Part shown: in pieces, positions 8,868 through 16,875 of the stretch
Layout of the letters: every line of letters begins with the position of its first letter
Numbering within the stretch: the stretch's first letter is position 1
Source: Actinomadura syzygii
GTDB lineage: Bacteria > Actinomycetota > Actinomycetes > Streptosporangiales > Streptosporangiaceae
DNA: 64,000 nucleotides
Assembly: GCF_008085905.1 (NCBI RefSeq)
Contig: NZ_VSFF01000010.1
Coordinates: 310,001 to 374,000 of the forward strand
Direction of reading: 5' to 3'
Translations under genes and position numbers: made by a program
Notes under the pieces: model-generated
Told to the model about the DNA's origin: nothing
Databases searched by the model: none
The model's input: the letters and a program-made list of their open reading frames with translations, nothing else

Positions 8868-9953
8868 CTACTCGATGCCCGCGTCCTTGCACTTGGCGGC
8901 GTACGCGCCCTTGCAGAGGTCGGCCTTCTTGACGAAGCCGTCGTCGACGACCTGTTTGACGCCGTCCTTGAAGATCGGGACGGGGTTGAGCAGCATGGAC
9001 GGGACGTCCCGCTTGCCCTCCGGGTCGTTGACGGTGCCGTTCGTCTCGCCCTTCTCGCCCTTGATCAGGGCGACGGCGAGCTTGGCGACGGCGTCGGCCT
9101 CCTGCTTGACCGGCTTGTAGACCGTCATGCACTGGTTGCCGTCGAGGATGTTCTGCAGGCCCTCGAGCGTCGCGTCCTGGCCGGTGACGGCGACCTTGCC
9201 GGCCTCCTTGTTCTTCTTGAGGATCGACACCACCGCGTTGCCGACCCCGTCGTTGGCGGCGAGGACGCCGTCGATGGCGCCCTTCTGCTCCGTCCACATC
9301 TGCTCGAAGATCGTGGCGGCGTTCTCGGCCTTCCACTCCGGGACGGCCTGCTCCGCGACCTTCGTGTACGCCGCGGCCTTGTCGAGGACGCCGTGCGCGC
9401 CCTGCGCGAACAGCGTCGCGTTGTTGTCGGTGGGCGCGCCGTTCAGGTAGACGATGTTGCTCTTCTTGTCGCCGAGGCACTTCTGCAGGCCCTTGCCGAG
9501 CTCCTCGCCGACCTTCACGTTGTCGAACGACACGTAGTAGTCGGACACGCCGCCGAGCGCCAGCCGGTCGTAGTCGATGGTCTTCACGCCCTGCGCCTGC
9601 GCCTTGCGCTGGACGGCGGCCGCGGAGTTGGAGTCCAGGCCGTCCACGATGAGGACGGTGACGCCGCTCGTGAGCATCTGGTCGGCGATCGTCTGGAACC
9701 GCTGGGTCGAGCCCTCCGCGTTCTGGATGTCGTAGCCGACCCCGGCGGCCTTGAACGCCTGCTCCAGGTAGGGCCGGTCGAAGCTCTCGTAGCGGACGGA
9801 CGATGTCGTGTCGGGCAGGATCACGCCGACCTTGCCCTTGACCGCTCCGGAGCCGGACGCGGCGGCGCCACCGTCGGAGTCGTCCCCGCATGCGGTGAGA
9901 GTGAGCGCCGCGGTCGTCGCGACGGCCATCAGGGTGAGGATCCCCTTGCGCAT
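8868..9953 (-). CDS. Sugar-binding lipoprotein of the ABC transporter (XylF/RbsB-type)
   Basis: The 361-residue protein has a lipoprotein signal peptide with lipobox LTAC (Cys22). A Ser/Gly/Asp linker and a periplasmic-binding-protein type 1 fold follow. Segments such as ADQMLTSGVTVLIVDGLDS and VLAANDGVGNAVV resemble D-xylose and multi-sugar binding proteins of CUT2 systems. It would sit outside the membrane, anchored by its lipidated cysteine. AAAGGA precedes the ATG. It is the first gene of the cassette, with about 380 bp of non-coding DNA upstream. The actual sugar cannot be told from sequence. Confidence 0.85.
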   Translation of the reverse strand: MRKGILTLMAVATTAALTLTACGDDSDGGAAASGSGAVKGKVGVILPDTTSSVRYESFDRPYLEQAFKAAGVGYDIQNAEGSTQRFQTIADQMLTSGVTVLIVDGLDSNSAAAVQRKAQAQGVKTIDYDRLALGGVSDYYVSFDNVKVGEELGKGLQKCLGDKKSNIVYLNGAPTDNNATLFAQGAHGVLDKAAAYTKVAEQAVPEWKAENAATIFEQMWTEQKGAIDGVLAANDGVGNAVVSILKKNKEAGKVAVTGQDATLEGLQNILDGNQCMTVYKPVKQEADAVAKLAVALIKGEKGETNGTVNDPEGKRDVPSMLLNPVPIFKDGVKQVVDDGFVKKADLCKGAYAAKCKDAGIE

Positions 9954-10331
9954 GTGCCCGGGTCCTTTCTGGGGGCGGCCGCCGTGCCGCGGCCGGGGGG
10001 ATGGCCGGTGCCGGTGGCCGCGCTCGGCGCGGCCCCGGCCGGGAATGTTGTGTCCCGCAACTTATGTCGCACGTGTCCGTCGCGCCAGACCTGCCGGACG
10101 GTCGATTTGTTGCGAGCGATAACAATCAAGTAACGCGAGTTCACGCCCGAGAAGTCGGACACGGTGGGCGGAAGCGGCGGGAGGGCGCGCGACGGCGCGG
10201 GCTCAGCCGAATGTTCGGCGGCTCAACATTTCAGCCCGCGCCGTGCCCGGCGGCGGCGACGAGCCGCCCGTCCCGGGCAGGGCGCTGGGAAGGAAGAGAA
10301 GGCGCGCCGCTCTTAGACGGCGGGCACGCGC
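9954..10331. promoter_or_regulatory. Non-coding region upstream of the sugar ABC cassette
   Basis: I see no gene here. It contains two small inverted repeats: GTTG and CAAC spaced by 7 bases (10047-10061), and TTGTT and AACAA spaced by 9 bases (10107-10125). Both are plausible operators for the ROK or another sugar regulator. A larger hairpin lies at 10192-10244. The minus-strand promoter of the cassette should lie between about 9970 and 10140, but I see no clear consensus hexamers. Confidence 0.5.
10192..10244. terminator. 12-bp hairpin with an inner hairpin
   Basis: ACGGCGCGGGCT (10192-10203) pairs perfectly with AGCCCGCGCCGT (10233-10244). The 29-base loop contains the smaller hairpin GCCGAATGTTCGGC (10206-10219). 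It lies about 90 bases after the stop of the minus-strand gene at 10332-10625, so a terminator is the simplest reading. Confidence 0.55.
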
Positions 10332-10352
10332 TCAGACGGCGAGGACGCGCGC
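10315..10352. repeat. Imperfect 19-bp tandem repeat at a gene 3' end
   Basis: AGACGGCGGGCACGCGCTC at 10315-10333 is followed directly by a copy matching 16 of 19 bases at 10334-10352. The junction falls at the stop codon of the minus-strand 97-residue gene. Confidence 0.6.
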
Positions 10353-10625
10353 GACGCGGTCGGCGGCGCCCGCCGCGTCCCCGGCGGGCACGATGCGCTC
10401 GGCCCACGACCACCAGTACCACCAGCCGTCGGGGCCCTGCTCGGCGATGATGTTCTCGGTGAGCGCGGACGCCTCCGGGTTCAGCACGTGCAGGGCGGGC
10501 GACTGGCCCCTGGGCTGGACGATCCGCACCCGGAGACCGCGCTTCACGAGTTCTTCGCCGAGCTCTTCCAGATATTCGATCCGCGTCTTCGACGGCGCGG
10601 CGGTTCCCGTATCGTCAGGCGTCAT
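10332..10625 (-). CDS. Small aromatic-rich protein, possible regulator-associated family
   Basis: The protein has 97 residues. A mixed helical/strand N-terminal part (RIEYLEELGEELVKRGLRVRIV) is followed by the striking GWWYWWSWAERI segment. Short actinobacterial proteins with this W-rich motif are often encoded near XRE regulators, but no such regulator is adjacent here. The ATG at 10625 is chosen because the conserved part begins just after it. The open frame upstream lacks family character. The sequence around the stop is imperfectly duplicated downstream (10315-10352). Function unknown. Confidence 0.6.
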   Translation of the reverse strand: MTPDDTGTAAPSKTRIEYLEELGEELVKRGLRVRIVQPRGQSPALHVLNPEASALTENIIAEQGPDGWWYWWSWAERIVPAGDAAGAADRVARVLAV

Positions 10626-10809
10626 CCTCAGTCCCCTCACGGACTCCGCGTGGCCCGACGAGATCACAGCCTCCCCCCTCCCCGCGCGGGAATCAAGCAC
10701 CCCGCAGGTCAGCGCGGTGCGGCGCGGCGCGGACGACGCGGCGCGCGGGCTCCGCGACATATCGCGCGCGGTTACGGGATATCTTGCGCGTAGGCAGTGA
10801 AGCGGGAGC

Positions 10810-11580
10810 ATGGGGGCGAAGATGACGCTGGGCCCGGAGCCGGCAGCCGACCCGGACGCCACTCCGATCGTCGGCACCCCGGCGGGCGCCGTCCCACCGG
10901 TGCCGGGCGCACCGGTGCCGGGCGCACCGATGCCGGGCGCACCGATGCCGGGCGCACCGATGCCGGGCGCACCATTGCCGGGCGTACCGGGTCCGGGGGC
11001 GCCGGGGCCGGGCGGACCGGCGGGCGCGCGGACGCGGAGCGGCCGGACGTGGCACCGCTTCCACTACGCGGTCGGCGTGTTCCTCATCGCCTACGGCGTG
11101 ACGGGCCTCGCCACCGGCGTCCTCCTCTGGACCGACCGGCGCGACGAGATCGAGGGCTACTTCGCCTCCGTCGGGTCCGGGACGGCGACCGGCGTGCTCG
11201 TCCTCGTGAAGGCGGTGGAGGCGGCGCTCGTGCTCGCCGCCGTCGCGGGCGTGGCGCTGCGCCGCGACATGCTGTTCGTGCCCGCGCTCGCGGGCTGGAT
11301 GGCGGGGTTCGCGATGTTCGGCGTCCTCGACGTGTTCACCGCGCGGTGGGGCGGCCTCGCCGAGCACCTCGTCTACCTGGCCGGATTCGTCCTGCTGCTG
11401 TTCCTGTCCTACGGGCTGAGCGCGAAGGCGCAGCTCGCCGGGGCCGCGCGGGAGGCTCCGGACGACCCGTCCGCCGGTTCGCGCGGGCTCACCCGGACGC
11501 AGGAGTTCGCGCTCCAGGCGATCAACCGGATCCCCACCGGGCTGACCGCCCCCCGGCCCCGTCCCGGCCGACACGACTGA
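10810..11580 (+). CDS. Proline-rich repeat membrane protein
   Basis: The protein has 256 residues. Residues 1-75 form a Pro/Gly/Ala tail with repeated V/MPGAP units encoded by a 15-bp DNA repeat. Four hydrophobic segments follow (about residues 85-205), then a soluble tail of about 45 residues. The arrangement suggests a small integral membrane protein with an extended cytoplasmic or surface-exposed N-terminus. The start at 10810 has GGGAG very close. The next in-frame ATG at 10822 has better spacing to GGGGGCG. I do not recognise a family. Confidence 0.65.
   Translation: MGAKMTLGPEPAADPDATPIVGTPAGAVPPVPGAPVPGAPMPGAPMPGAPMPGAPLPGVPGPGAPGPGGPAGARTRSGRTWHRFHYAVGVFLIAYGVTGLATGVLLWTDRRDEIEGYFASVGSGTATGVLVLVKAVEAALVLAAVAGVALRRDMLFVPALAGWMAGFAMFGVLDVFTARWGGLAEHLVYLAGFVLLLFLSYGLSAKAQLAGAAREAPDDPSAGSRGLTRTQEFALQAINRIPTGLTAPRPRPGRHD
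10897..10986 (+). repeat. Six tandem 15-bp coding repeats
   Basis: The unit CCGATGCCGGGCGCA and close variants repeat six times in frame. Each encodes P-V/M/L-PG-A/V. The third to fifth units are identical, which points to recent slippage or expansion. Confidence 0.85.
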
Positions 11581-11679
11581 CCAAGCCACGACCGACCAAG
11601 ACACAGCCGACCTCGACGCGGCCGATCTTGGCAGAAGTTGCCCTTGGTGGGCCTCCGCGGCGGTGTCACCTTGTGGCCC

Positions 11680-14199
11680 ATGAGAGCCCGAAGACTGACG
11701 TTGCCGCTGGCACTGGCGGCGTCCCTGGTGGTGCCCGCGTCGCTGCTGACGCCCGCCACCGCGCAGCCCCCGGCGTCCCCTCCGGCGGCCTGCGACCCTA
11801 CGCAGACCGCACCGGTCTACCGGGGCGAGGTCCCCTCCCCCAAGCAGGTCCTCGGCTTCGACCTCGGTGACCGGCAGGCCACGGCCGCCGAGTCCGACAG
11901 GTACCTGGAGACGGTCGCCGCGAAGAGCGAGCGGGTCGTGTCCGGGACGCTCGCGACGACGGCGCAGGGCCGTCCGCTGAAGTACGCGATCGTGGGACGT
12001 CCCGCGCTCGTCTCCAAGGCGGGCCTGGCGAAGACCCGGCTGGAGGCGGGACTGCTCCGCGACCCGCGCACGCCCGCCGCGCTCGCGAAGCGCATCACCG
12101 ACCGCGGCGTCCCGATCCTGTGGATCAGCGGGAACGTGCACGGCGACGAGCCGAGCGGCACGGACGCGGCGCTGAAGGTGCTCCGCGACCTCGGCGACCG
12201 GTCCGACTGCGCGGCGACGTCGATCCTCGACAACGCGCTCGTGATCGTCCTGCCGACGCAGAACCCGGACGGCCGCGAGGCGGTCACGCGCCAGAACGCC
12301 TACGGCTTCGACATGAACCGCGACTGGTTCGCGCGCACCCAGCCGGAGACGGACGGCAAGCTCGCGATGCTGAACCAGTACCCGCCCGCGCTCTACATCG
12401 ACGCGCACGAGATGGGCGGGACGTCGTTCTTCTTCCCGCCGAACGCCGACCCGATCTACCACGAGACGCCCGAGCAGGCGGTCGGCTGGATCAACGACCT
12501 GTACGGCGCGGCGATGGCCGCCGAGTTCACCCGGCAGGGCATCGACTACTTCAACCGCGACGTGTACGACCTCTTCTACCAGGGGTACGGCGACTCGGTC
12601 CCGACCAGCGCGTTCCACGCCGCCGGGATGACGTACGAGAAGGGCGACGAGAGCCCCTACCCGGAGCGCGTGAAGGAGCAGTACCTCACGCAGTGGGTGT
12701 CGCTGTCGGCGGCGGCGCGCAACCGGCACCGCATCCTCGGCGAGTGGCGGCAGATGACCGTGGACGCCTACGAGCAGGGCAAGGCGGGCACGCTGGAGCC
12801 CAACCAGATCTACAACCCGCCGAACCAGATCGACCGTCCGGTGCCCGACCGGAAGGTGCGGAGCTACTTCCTGCGGGACGACGTCCCCGCCAAGCGCGCC
12901 CAGGTGAACCTGATCGTGCGGCGGCTCCAGCGGATGGGCGTGCGCGTGGAGCGGCTCGTGCGGCCGCTGACCGTCCCGGACTTCAAGGAGTACGGGCGCG
13001 CCGAGGCGAGGACGACGCTGCCCGCCGGGACGTACTGGATCTCGATGGCGCAGGGCCAGAAGCACTGGATCCAGGCGATGCTCAACGAGGACTCCTACAC
13101 GCCGTTCCCCTACTTCTACGACGTGACGGCGTGGAGCCTGCCGCTGCTCGGGAACGTGTCCGGCGGGTCGTCGGGCGCGGTGCTGCGGCCGAACGCCGTG
13201 CCGGTGCGGACGCTCCCGGCCGCGCGTCCGGGGCATGAGGGGAAGGCGCCGAAGCTCGCCGTCCTGCAACTGTCGGCGACGTCGTCGGCGGCGCGCCAGT
13301 CGACCGGCTGGCTGCGCGACCGCCTCGACCGCGACTGGAAGCTGCCGTTCACCCTCCTCACCCCGGCCGACGTCGCGGCGGGCAAGCTCGCCGGGATCGA
13401 GGTCCTGGTGACGCCGGACGGCCCGGCGGCCCCCGGCTACGCCGCGCTCGGCGACGCCGGGCGGGCCGCGCTCCAGCGGTGGACGCGGGACGGCGGCCGC
13501 TACATCGGCTGGCAGGGCGGCACGCAGATCGCCGCCTGGCTCGGGCTGACGACGGCGACGCTGGACGCGCCGACGTCCGACATCCCCGGCACCCTGTTCC
13601 GCGTCAAGGTGGACGGGAGCAGCCCGCTCGGCAAGGGCGTGGGCGCGACTGCGTGGAACTTCACGTCCTACGACATGGTCATGCGGGCGTCCGGCGGCGT
13701 CGCCGTCTCCTACCCGGCGACGGACTCGCCCGACTGGTTCGTGTCCGGGTTCGAGAAGGGCGCGGCCGAGCTGGGCGGCACCGCCGCCGTCGTCGACCAG
13801 GCCGTGGACAGGGGGCGTTCCGTGGTGTTCGCGGCCGACCCCAACTTCCGCGCGTTCAGCGACGGGACGGCCAAGCTGCTCTACAACGCGATCCTCGGCC
13901 CGGATCCGGCGAACGCGCCGCAGGCCACGGCCACCGCGAAGGCGGCGGAGCGGGCCGCCGCGCTGCCGTCGTACGAGTCGCCGATCCGCGTGTCGGTGAA
14001 GGCGGCCGACGCGGCGAAGGCGGCGTCCGTGCTGCGCTCGGTCGGCGCGACGTGGACGGAGAGCCGCAGCGGCGACGTCGTTCACTACGTGGTGGACAAC
14101 CCACGCGGGCTGCCGACCGACCACCATCCGTTCGCCGGACGGCTGCCGTCCCTGATCCGGAAGGCCGGGATCGACCCGGTCGCCGTCGTCCTGCCGTGA
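11680..14199 (+). CDS. Secreted M14-family zinc carboxypeptidase
   Basis: The protein has about 839 residues. The start at the ATG at 11680 gives a classical signal peptide (MRARRLTLPLALAASLVVPAS). The M14 zinc ligands are HGDE (H154, E157) and DAHE (H243). The substrate-binding region NPDGRE and FDMNRDW and the catalytic glutamate in TYEKGDE (E320) are all present, so the enzyme should be active. It hydrolyses C-terminal residues of peptides or related amide bonds outside the cell. The long C-terminal half (about 450 residues) includes a glutamine-amidotransferase-like stretch (LVTPDG, GRYIGWQGGTQIAAW) of unknown role. An upstream TTG at 11638 is possible, but it would bury the signal peptide. 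Confidence 0.88.
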   Translation: MRARRLTLPLALAASLVVPASLLTPATAQPPASPPAACDPTQTAPVYRGEVPSPKQVLGFDLGDRQATAAESDRYLETVAAKSERVVSGTLATTAQGRPLKYAIVGRPALVSKAGLAKTRLEAGLLRDPRTPAALAKRITDRGVPILWISGNVHGDEPSGTDAALKVLRDLGDRSDCAATSILDNALVIVLPTQNPDGREAVTRQNAYGFDMNRDWFARTQPETDGKLAMLNQYPPALYIDAHEMGGTSFFFPPNADPIYHETPEQAVGWINDLYGAAMAAEFTRQGIDYFNRDVYDLFYQGYGDSVPTSAFHAAGMTYEKGDESPYPERVKEQYLTQWVSLSAAARNRHRILGEWRQMTVDAYEQGKAGTLEPNQIYNPPNQIDRPVPDRKVRSYFLRDDVPAKRAQVNLIVRRLQRMGVRVERLVRPLTVPDFKEYGRAEARTTLPAGTYWISMAQGQKHWIQAMLNEDSYTPFPYFYDVTAWSLPLLGNVSGGSSGAVLRPNAVPVRTLPAARPGHEGKAPKLAVLQLSATSSAARQSTGWLRDRLDRDWKLPFTLLTPADVAAGKLAGIEVLVTPDGPAAPGYAALGDAGRAALQRWTRDGGRYIGWQGGTQIAAWLGLTTATLDAPTSDIPGTLFRVKVDGSSPLGKGVGATAWNFTSYDMVMRASGGVAVSYPATDSPDWFVSGFEKGAAELGGTAAVVDQAVDRGRSVVFAADPNFRAFSDGTAKLLYNAILGPDPANAPQATATAKAAERAAALPSYESPIRVSVKAADAAKAASVLRSVGATWTESRSGDVVHYVVDNPRGLPTDHHPFAGRLPSLIRKAGIDPVAVVLP

Positions 14200-14203
14200 C
14201 GGT

Positions 14204-14240
14204 CGCGCGGCGCGCCGGGGGCGTCCCGGCGCGCCGCGCG
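14204..14240. terminator. Bidirectional hairpin terminator
   Basis: A perfect 16-bp stem (14204-14219 with 14225-14240, 5-nt loop) lies between two convergent stop codons (14199 and 14241). Confidence 0.85.
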
Positions 14241-14912
14241 CTACTTCCGGACGATCCAGGCGATCGCGGTCATCGTGCCGGGCGGGACCTCGGTGAACCC
14301 GCCGTCGCGGACCGCCACCGCCGCCTCCTTCACGCACCGCTGCCACGGGACGTCGGCCGCGAGGTGGACGCGGGCGCCGCCGTCCACCCAGGCGGCGACG
14401 TCCTTGCGGCGCCCGCCGCGCAGCAGGAGCTGGGCGGCGTGCCCGCACTGCGCGGCTGCCTTCCCGGTGGTCATCGTCACGTCCGGGTTGATCGCGATCA
14501 CCGCGTACGGCGGTTCGGGCGGCGGCGCGGCGCCCTCGTCCGCGAGGTCGAGCCCGGCGACCTGGAGCTTCGCGAGCGCGGGCGGGACGTCCGCCACCGG
14601 CGCCGGTGGGAACGCCCGGACCTGCGCGCCCGCGTGCTCGACGGTCACGCCCGGCAGCGCCTCGGCCTCCGGCCACCGCACCCCGCGCGCCCGCCGCGTC
14701 ACCTTCCGGATGCGGCGCGACTCCCATTCCAGGACCGCGCCGTGCCACTCCCCGCCGGGCTCGGCCGCGCGCGGGTCGGTCAGCAGCCGGACGACCGCCG
14801 TGGCCGCCGCCTCGCACACGGCGCGGTGGCCCGGCGGATCGGCCTTCTCGGCGCGTACCACCAGTTGCATCGCCCAGGGCGGGTCGTCGCGGGGGTCGTA
14901 TTCAGGACGCAC
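14241..14912 (-). CDS. Peptidyl-tRNA hydrolase, PTH2 type
   Basis: The protein has 223 residues. The C-terminal half carries the PTH2 hallmark MTTGKAAAQCGHA (about residues 147-159) followed by a conserved end. PTH2 enzymes cleave peptidyl-tRNA to recycle tRNA and are best known in archaea and eukaryotes, with bacterial members in actinobacteria. The N-terminal 120 residues are a lineage-specific extension containing MQLVVRAEK, itself similar to the first strand of the fold. This suggests a duplicated or split domain. It lies divergent from the membrane protein gene at 15068. A GGTAC/GTACC inverted repeat lies in the 155-bp gap (14959-14976). Confidence 0.78.
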   Translation of the reverse strand: MRPEYDPRDDPPWAMQLVVRAEKADPPGHRAVCEAAATAVVRLLTDPRAAEPGGEWHGAVLEWESRRIRKVTRRARGVRWPEAEALPGVTVEHAGAQVRAFPPAPVADVPPALAKLQVAGLDLADEGAAPPPEPPYAVIAINPDVTMTTGKAAAQCGHAAQLLLRGGRRKDVAAWVDGGARVHLAADVPWQRCVKEAAVAVRDGGFTEVPPGTMTAIAWIVRK

Positions 14913-15067
14913 GGGTGGAGTATTCCAAACCGAACGCGGCTTTCCCGACCCGGTAGTGGGTACTGCAACTTGTACCGTCCCCCGGACGTTCCTCCTGTCA
15001 CGGGCTGGACGGTCCTCGCCGTCACGGGCGAGGTGGCACGGCGGAGCAGTCGGGTCGGAGGTCGCCG

Positions 15068-16132
15068 GTGACCAGTGGCACGTGGAGCGATTCCATACCG
15101 GGTGTCGGGACGTTCTTCGTCGGGATCGACGTCGCCCCCGGCCGCTACCGGTGCGACCAGGGCAAGGGCGGCTGGTGGGTGCGCTTCACCGGCCCCGGCG
15201 GCGGCGACCCGGTCGGCTCGTGGCCGCTGCCCGCGGGCCCGGTCGAGATCGAGATCGCGCGCACCGACTTCGCGTTCGAGACGCACGTGTCCACCTACTG
15301 GCGGCGGATCGCGCCGCCCCGCGCCGCCGAGGACGCCGCCCCCGCCGAGCCGCGCCCGGTCGCCGACCCGGCGCTGCGCGCCGAGCTGGACACCCTCATC
15401 GCGCGCCGCCGCCCGCTGGTGTGGCTGGCGCCGCTGTCGGTCCTCGGGCTCGGGCTGGTCGGGCACCCGCTGCTCGGCTCGCTGTGGCTGATCGCGCTCG
15501 GCATGCTCGCGGTGCTGGTCGCGCTCGGCACCCCGTCGGTGTCGCTCGACCTGCGGCGCGCCCGCGAGCTCGAACGCAGCCGCGACCGCTACTTCGTCCC
15601 GGACGACTTCGACGACGAGGGGCGGGCGCTGCTCGCCCGCGTCCAGGCGGCGGTGGACGCGGTCACCGCCTCCGAGGTCAACCGCGAGGGCATGCTGGAC
15701 GCGGTCGCCAACGCCGTCACGCTGCCCCGCCAGGAATGGGAGATCGCGCAGGTCCTCGCGCGCCAGTCCAGGCTGCGGGCCGAGCAGCGGGAGCTGGCCG
15801 AGGGCGCGACGCTGCCGGAGGTGGAGGCGGCGCTGCGGCCGCTGCGCGCGAAGCTCGACGTGTCCGTCGAGGCCGTGACCCGCCGCGTCGAGGCGCTCGA
15901 ACGGTACGCGCGGAGCGCGCAGGCAGCGGACGAGGCCCTGCACGCCCAGCGCCATCTGGAGACGATCGCCGAGAAGGCGCACGAGTACGACGAGCTGCTC
16001 GCCGACACCGTCCGCGACGACCTCGCGCTGCCCGCGATCGAGCGGCTGAACGGGCAGAGCCACGAGCTGGTCAGGACGCTGCGCGAACGCCTCGCCAAGG
16101 CCGCCGAGGCGGCCGACGAACTACCGCCCTAG
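15068..16132 (+). CDS. Hypothetical membrane protein with beta-rich N-terminus and coiled coil
   Basis: The protein has 354 residues. Residues 1-80 resemble short extracytoplasmic-type modules seen in actinobacterial proteins (GVGTFFVGIDVAPGRYRC). Two adjacent hydrophobic segments lie at about residues 118-158. The rest is charged and helical, with heptad-like spacing, suggesting a cytoplasmic coiled coil. The GTG at 15068 is supported by GGAGG a few bases upstream. Function is unknown. It might be an envelope or septum scaffold, but nothing in the context tests this. Confidence 0.65.
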   Translation: MTSGTWSDSIPGVGTFFVGIDVAPGRYRCDQGKGGWWVRFTGPGGGDPVGSWPLPAGPVEIEIARTDFAFETHVSTYWRRIAPPRAAEDAAPAEPRPVADPALRAELDTLIARRRPLVWLAPLSVLGLGLVGHPLLGSLWLIALGMLAVLVALGTPSVSLDLRRARELERSRDRYFVPDDFDDEGRALLARVQAAVDAVTASEVNREGMLDAVANAVTLPRQEWEIAQVLARQSRLRAEQRELAEGATLPEVEAALRPLRAKLDVSVEAVTRRVEALERYARSAQAADEALHAQRHLETIAEKAHEYDELLADTVRDDLALPAIERLNGQSHELVRTLRERLAKAAEAADELPP

Positions 16133-16141
16133 CCCCCCGGC

Positions 16142-16726
16142 TCAGAGGAGAGCGCGGACCTGGGCGGGCGACTCGAACAGCTCGGCGCGCATGCCGAGGG
16201 CGCGGGCGGCGGCGATGTTGCGCTCGGTGTCGTCGATGAACAGGACGTCCGACAGGGCGACGCCGAGCCGTTCGGCGCAGATCTCGTAGGCGCGCGGATC
16301 GGGCTTGGCGACGCCGATGCGGCAGGAGTAGGTGAGCGCGTCGAACCGGCCGAGCCAGCCGCCGTGCCGGGCCTCGAAGCGGGGCACGAGGTCGTCGATG
16401 ATGTTCGACAGGAGCCCGAGCGTCCGGCCGTCGTCGGCGAGCTCGTGGACGAGGGCGACCATCTCCCCGTCCGCCTCCGTCCAGCTCGCGAGGTCGGCCT
16501 CGATCAGGGCCGGGACGTCGGGGAACGCGGTGCCGAGCAGGCCCGCGACGTCCGCCCAGTAGGCCGCGCTCTCCCGCCCCGCGTCGTAGGCGGGGCGGCA
16601 GGACCAGTACGCCTCCCAGAACGACGCGCCGCCCGCCCCGGCGATCTCCTCGATCCGCCGCACCGACTCGGGGGTCTGAGCGCGCGCGATGACTCCGAAC
16701 AGGTCGAAAACGATCACATCGGACAT
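16142..16726 (-). CDS. HAD-superfamily hydrolase (YihX/haloacid-dehalogenase-like)
   Basis: The 194-residue protein has motif I FDLFGV (nucleophile D8; the usual second Asp is Phe), motif II LSN, lysine motif in GVAKPDPRAYE, and motif IV FIDDTERN. The missing second aspartate is typical of the FDLGG/FDLFG subgroup. A helical cap lies between motifs I and II. The protein is cytosolic and its substrate is unknown. It is transcribed away from the KstR2-like regulator at 16876, and a palindromic operator sits between them, so it may be controlled by that regulator. Confidence 0.82.
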   Translation of the reverse strand: MSDVIVFDLFGVIARAQTPESVRRIEEIAGAGGASFWEAYWSCRPAYDAGRESAAYWADVAGLLGTAFPDVPALIEADLASWTEADGEMVALVHELADDGRTLGLLSNIIDDLVPRFEARHGGWLGRFDALTYSCRIGVAKPDPRAYEICAERLGVALSDVLFIDDTERNIAAARALGMRAELFESPAQVRALL

Positions 16727-16787
16727 GCCCCGACCCTACGCGCGACCTGCCCCGGCCTCACCCCCGCCGCCTCCTCGTCGGAGTGGT

Positions 16788-16801
16788 ACCAAGCGCTTGG
16801 T
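16788..16801. promoter_or_regulatory. KstR2-type operator palindrome
   Basis: ACCAAGCGCTTGGT is a perfect 14-bp palindrome. It fits the published KstR2 consensus AnCAAGnnCTTGnT at every defined position. It lies 62 bases upstream of the minus-strand HAD start (16726) and 75 bases upstream of the TetR start (16876). Confidence 0.75.
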
Positions 16802-16875
16802 GCAGGCGTACCCTGGTGCCCCCACCGAGCAAGCGGTAGGGCGACTCGGCGGGGCCGGCACGGCATAATGAGGGG

